Below are positions 62,763 to 64,000 of a stretch of 64,000 bases of DNA, in pieces. The translations under genes and the position numbers were made by a program. The stretch is taken from NCBI RefSeq assembly GCF_000418555.1, contig NZ_ATKM01000009.1, positions 1 to 64,000 of the forward strand, read 5' to 3'. Numbering within the stretch: position 1 is the stretch's first letter; each line of letters opens with the position of its first letter. Origin of the DNA: Pseudomonas sp. P818. GTDB taxonomy: Bacteria > Pseudomonadota > Gammaproteobacteria > Pseudomonadales > Pseudomonadaceae. The notes under the pieces were generated by a model. That model was not told the origin of the DNA, made no database searches, and was given only the letters and a program-made list of their open reading frames with translations.

Positions 62763-63155
62763 ATGAGCAAGAACCCGATCGATGCCTACAAGCAGGTCAA
62801 AACCAGCCAAGAGGTTTCCCCTTATCGTACGGTGCAGCTGTTGCTCGAAGGCGCCTTGCAGCGAGTGATGCTTGCCAAGCAAGCGCAGGCCGAAGGCGAC
62901 ACCGAGATTCGCGGGATGGCAGTGGGGACCACCATTACCATTCTGGGCGTGCTGCAGGCGGCTCTGGACAAGGAGTTGGGTGGTGAAATTGCAGAGAACC
63001 TGGACGCGCTCTATGACTATATGACTCGCCGTCTGGCTGGCGTTGCGCTGGATGAAACGCCGCGTACGCTGGACGAGGTTCAAACCCTGCTGGGAGATAT
63101 CAAGAGCGCCTGGGATGCTATCGGGCCCGAGGTCGAACCTGTTCCGGCAGGATAG
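62763..63155 (+). CDS. fliS: FliS-family flagellar export chaperone, copy 1 (divergent)
   Basis: A 130-residue helical FliS protein: [36 protein letters not shown] is the family N-terminus, and [13 protein letters not shown] is the family core. FliS binds the flagellin C-terminus in the cytosol and prevents early polymerisation. It starts 3 bp after fliD, so it is coupled to it. It is less canonical than the second copy (for example, [10 protein letters not shown] in place of the usual RLIQMLxxGA). Confidence 0.92.
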   Translation: MSKNPIDAYKQVKTSQEVSPYRTVQLLLEGALQRVMLAKQAQAEGDTEIRGMAVGTTITILGVLQAALDKELGGEIAENLDALYDYMTRRLAGVALDETPRTLDEVQTLLGDIKSAWDAIGPEVEPVPAG

Positions 63156-63207
63156 TCGTAAGCGAGTTTTACCGGGATTGCACAGGCCTTTTCGCACCAT
63201 AAAACGC

Positions 63208-63234
63208 TAAAGCTTTATCTGTGATAGCCGATAC
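63208..63234 (+). promoter_or_regulatory. Sigma-28 promoter upstream of the second fliS
   Basis: TAAA (63208-63211), exactly 15 bases, GCCGATAC (63227-63234): one mismatch to consensus, 36 bp before the second fliS start. It would give this chaperone late, flagellin-like timing. Confidence 0.8.
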
Positions 63235-63270
63235 CTAGAACATCAGCCTATCGGTAGAGCGAGAGCGATT

Positions 63271-63651
63271 ATGAACGCAATGGCGGCCCTCAAGCAGTAT
63301 CAGACCGTCAACAACCAGGCGCAGGCCGCAGAGGCCAGCCCTCATCGTCTGATTCAGATGTTGATGGAGGGCGGTTTGTCTCGTATCGCTCAGGCACGTG
63401 GTGCCATGGAGCGCGGGCAGACAGCGTTGAAGGGTGAGTTGATTGGCAAAAGCATTGCCATCATTGCTGGTTTGCGTGAGAGCCTTGACCACCAGCAGGG
63501 TGGCGAGCTTGCTGGTAATCTGGATAGCCTGTACGAATATATGATCGCCCGTTTGACCGAAGCCAACGTCAGCAATGAGCCGGAGCTTCTTGAGGAAGTG
63601 TCGGGGCTGCTGCGTAATGTCAAACAGGGTTGGGATGCCATCGCCCAGTAA
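63271..63651 (+). CDS. FliS-family flagellar export chaperone, copy 2 (canonical)
   Basis: A 126-residue FliS: the N-terminal QYQTVNNQAQAAEASPHRLIQMLMEGGLSRI stretch and the SLYEYMIARL core are more canonical than in copy 1. It probably is the true flagellin chaperone, with copy 1 specialised for another substrate, or the reverse. It is separated from copy 1 by 115 bp that hold a sigma-28 promoter. P. aeruginosa has a comparable second fliS-like gene in this position. Confidence 0.88.
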   Translation: MNAMAALKQYQTVNNQAQAAEASPHRLIQMLMEGGLSRIAQARGAMERGQTALKGELIGKSIAIIAGLRESLDHQQGGELAGNLDSLYEYMIARLTEANVSNEPELLEEVSGLLRNVKQGWDAIAQ

Positions 63652-63676
63652 TGAGCCGGCATCGGAGGAGAAGCGA

Positions 63677-63970
63677 ATGAGTTCATCCGTCCAAGATTTG
63701 CAAGCGACCGGTTCGGCCCTGCGCGATGCGTTGGCCAAACAGGACTGGGCTGCGATTGGCGAGCTTGACCTGCAGTGTCGTATGGCTGTCGAAGCGGCCA
63801 TGGTTGAAAGTCGCGATGAAGAAGATCTGCGTAGCGGTCTGGAAAATCTTCTGGCGCTTTACCGTGAGCTGGTCACCGTTTGTCAGGCCGAGCAGCAGCG
63901 TCTTGCCAGTGAACTGGTGCAACTCAATCAGTCCCATCAGGGCGCCAAGGTCTACCAGCTTTTCGGCTGA
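63677..63970 (+). CDS. FliT-like flagellar chaperone
   Basis: A 97-residue, helical, acidic protein (ALRDALAKQDWAAIGELDLQCR; LLALYRELVTVCQAEQQRLASELVQLNQ). Size, position after fliS and composition fit FliT, the chaperone of the cap protein FliD. Sequence signatures of FliT are weak, so the call rests largely on context. A GGAGGAGAAG site precedes the ATG. The remaining 30 bases of the window show nothing. Confidence 0.7.
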   Translation: MSSSVQDLQATGSALRDALAKQDWAAIGELDLQCRMAVEAAMVESRDEEDLRSGLENLLALYRELVTVCQAEQQRLASELVQLNQSHQGAKVYQLFG

Positions 63971-64000
63971 TTCCCCTTACTTGCCGAGTTTATCCGCCTG

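Overview
The window is high-GC Gammaproteobacterial DNA and most likely comes from a Pseudomonas sensu lato, plausibly of the oleovorans/mendocina type. The evidence is the flagellar gene order (flgZ-like/flgN/flgM/flgA facing cheV-cheR-flgBCDE-flgFGHIJKL, then a glycosylation island, then fliC-flaG-fliD-fliS), sigma-54 and sigma-28 promoters of the Pseudomonas type, and a Pseudomonas-style siderophore locus. The species call is inference.

Region 1 (1-19909) is a siderophore locus. It holds the 3' end of a multimodular NRPS ending in epimerase and thioesterase domains. A diaminobutyrate-type aminotransferase, a TonB-dependent receptor, a fused double FecCD permease, a periplasmic binding protein and an MbtH protein follow. 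Next come a SyrP/TauD-type hydroxylase, an IucB-type N-acyltransferase, a FhuF-like ferric reductase and, on the opposite strand, the ABC ATPase. Two Fur-box-like sites flank the set. The NRPS reading frame is broken at 2761-2824 by a perfect 32-bp tandem duplication; removing one copy restores one open frame.

Region 2 (19952-23021) has a serine/threonine-sodium symporter (sstT-like) and a YcaD-like MFS transporter, separated by 492 bp that is mostly unexplained.

Region 3 (23041-39580) is the hook, rod, ring and junction part of the flagellar regulon. On the minus strand are a broken PilZ flagellar brake gene (flgZ-like), flgN, flgM with a sigma-28 promoter, and flgA with a sigma-54 promoter. 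On the plus strand are cheV, cheR and two sigma-54-headed operons, flgBCDE and flgFGHIJKL.

Region 4 (39784-58981) is a flagellin glycosylation island of 15 tightly packed genes. It starts with a CDP-glucose to CDP-4-keto-3,6-dideoxyglucose module (rfbFGH). A heptose-type nucleotidyltransferase and a CBS-GHMP kinase fusion follow, then a NeuB-SAF-TIM-barrel fusion, an FkbM methyltransferase, a ThDP acetolactate-synthase-like enzyme, a TIM-barrel isomerase, a Gfo/Idh oxidoreductase, an SDR, a methyltransferase, a LicD protein, an NAD-dependent epimerase and a very large glycosyltransferase next to fliC. Two different carbon-carbon bond-forming enzymes (PEP-dependent and ThDP-dependent) in one island suggest an unusual branched or higher-carbon sugar on flagellin. 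This is the best candidate for an undescribed system here.

Region 5 (59106-64000) is the filament block: a sigma-28-driven fliC, then flaG, fliD, two fliS paralogues (the second with its own sigma-28-like promoter) and a fliT-like gene. No tRNA, rRNA, CRISPR array, transposase or prophage gene was seen.
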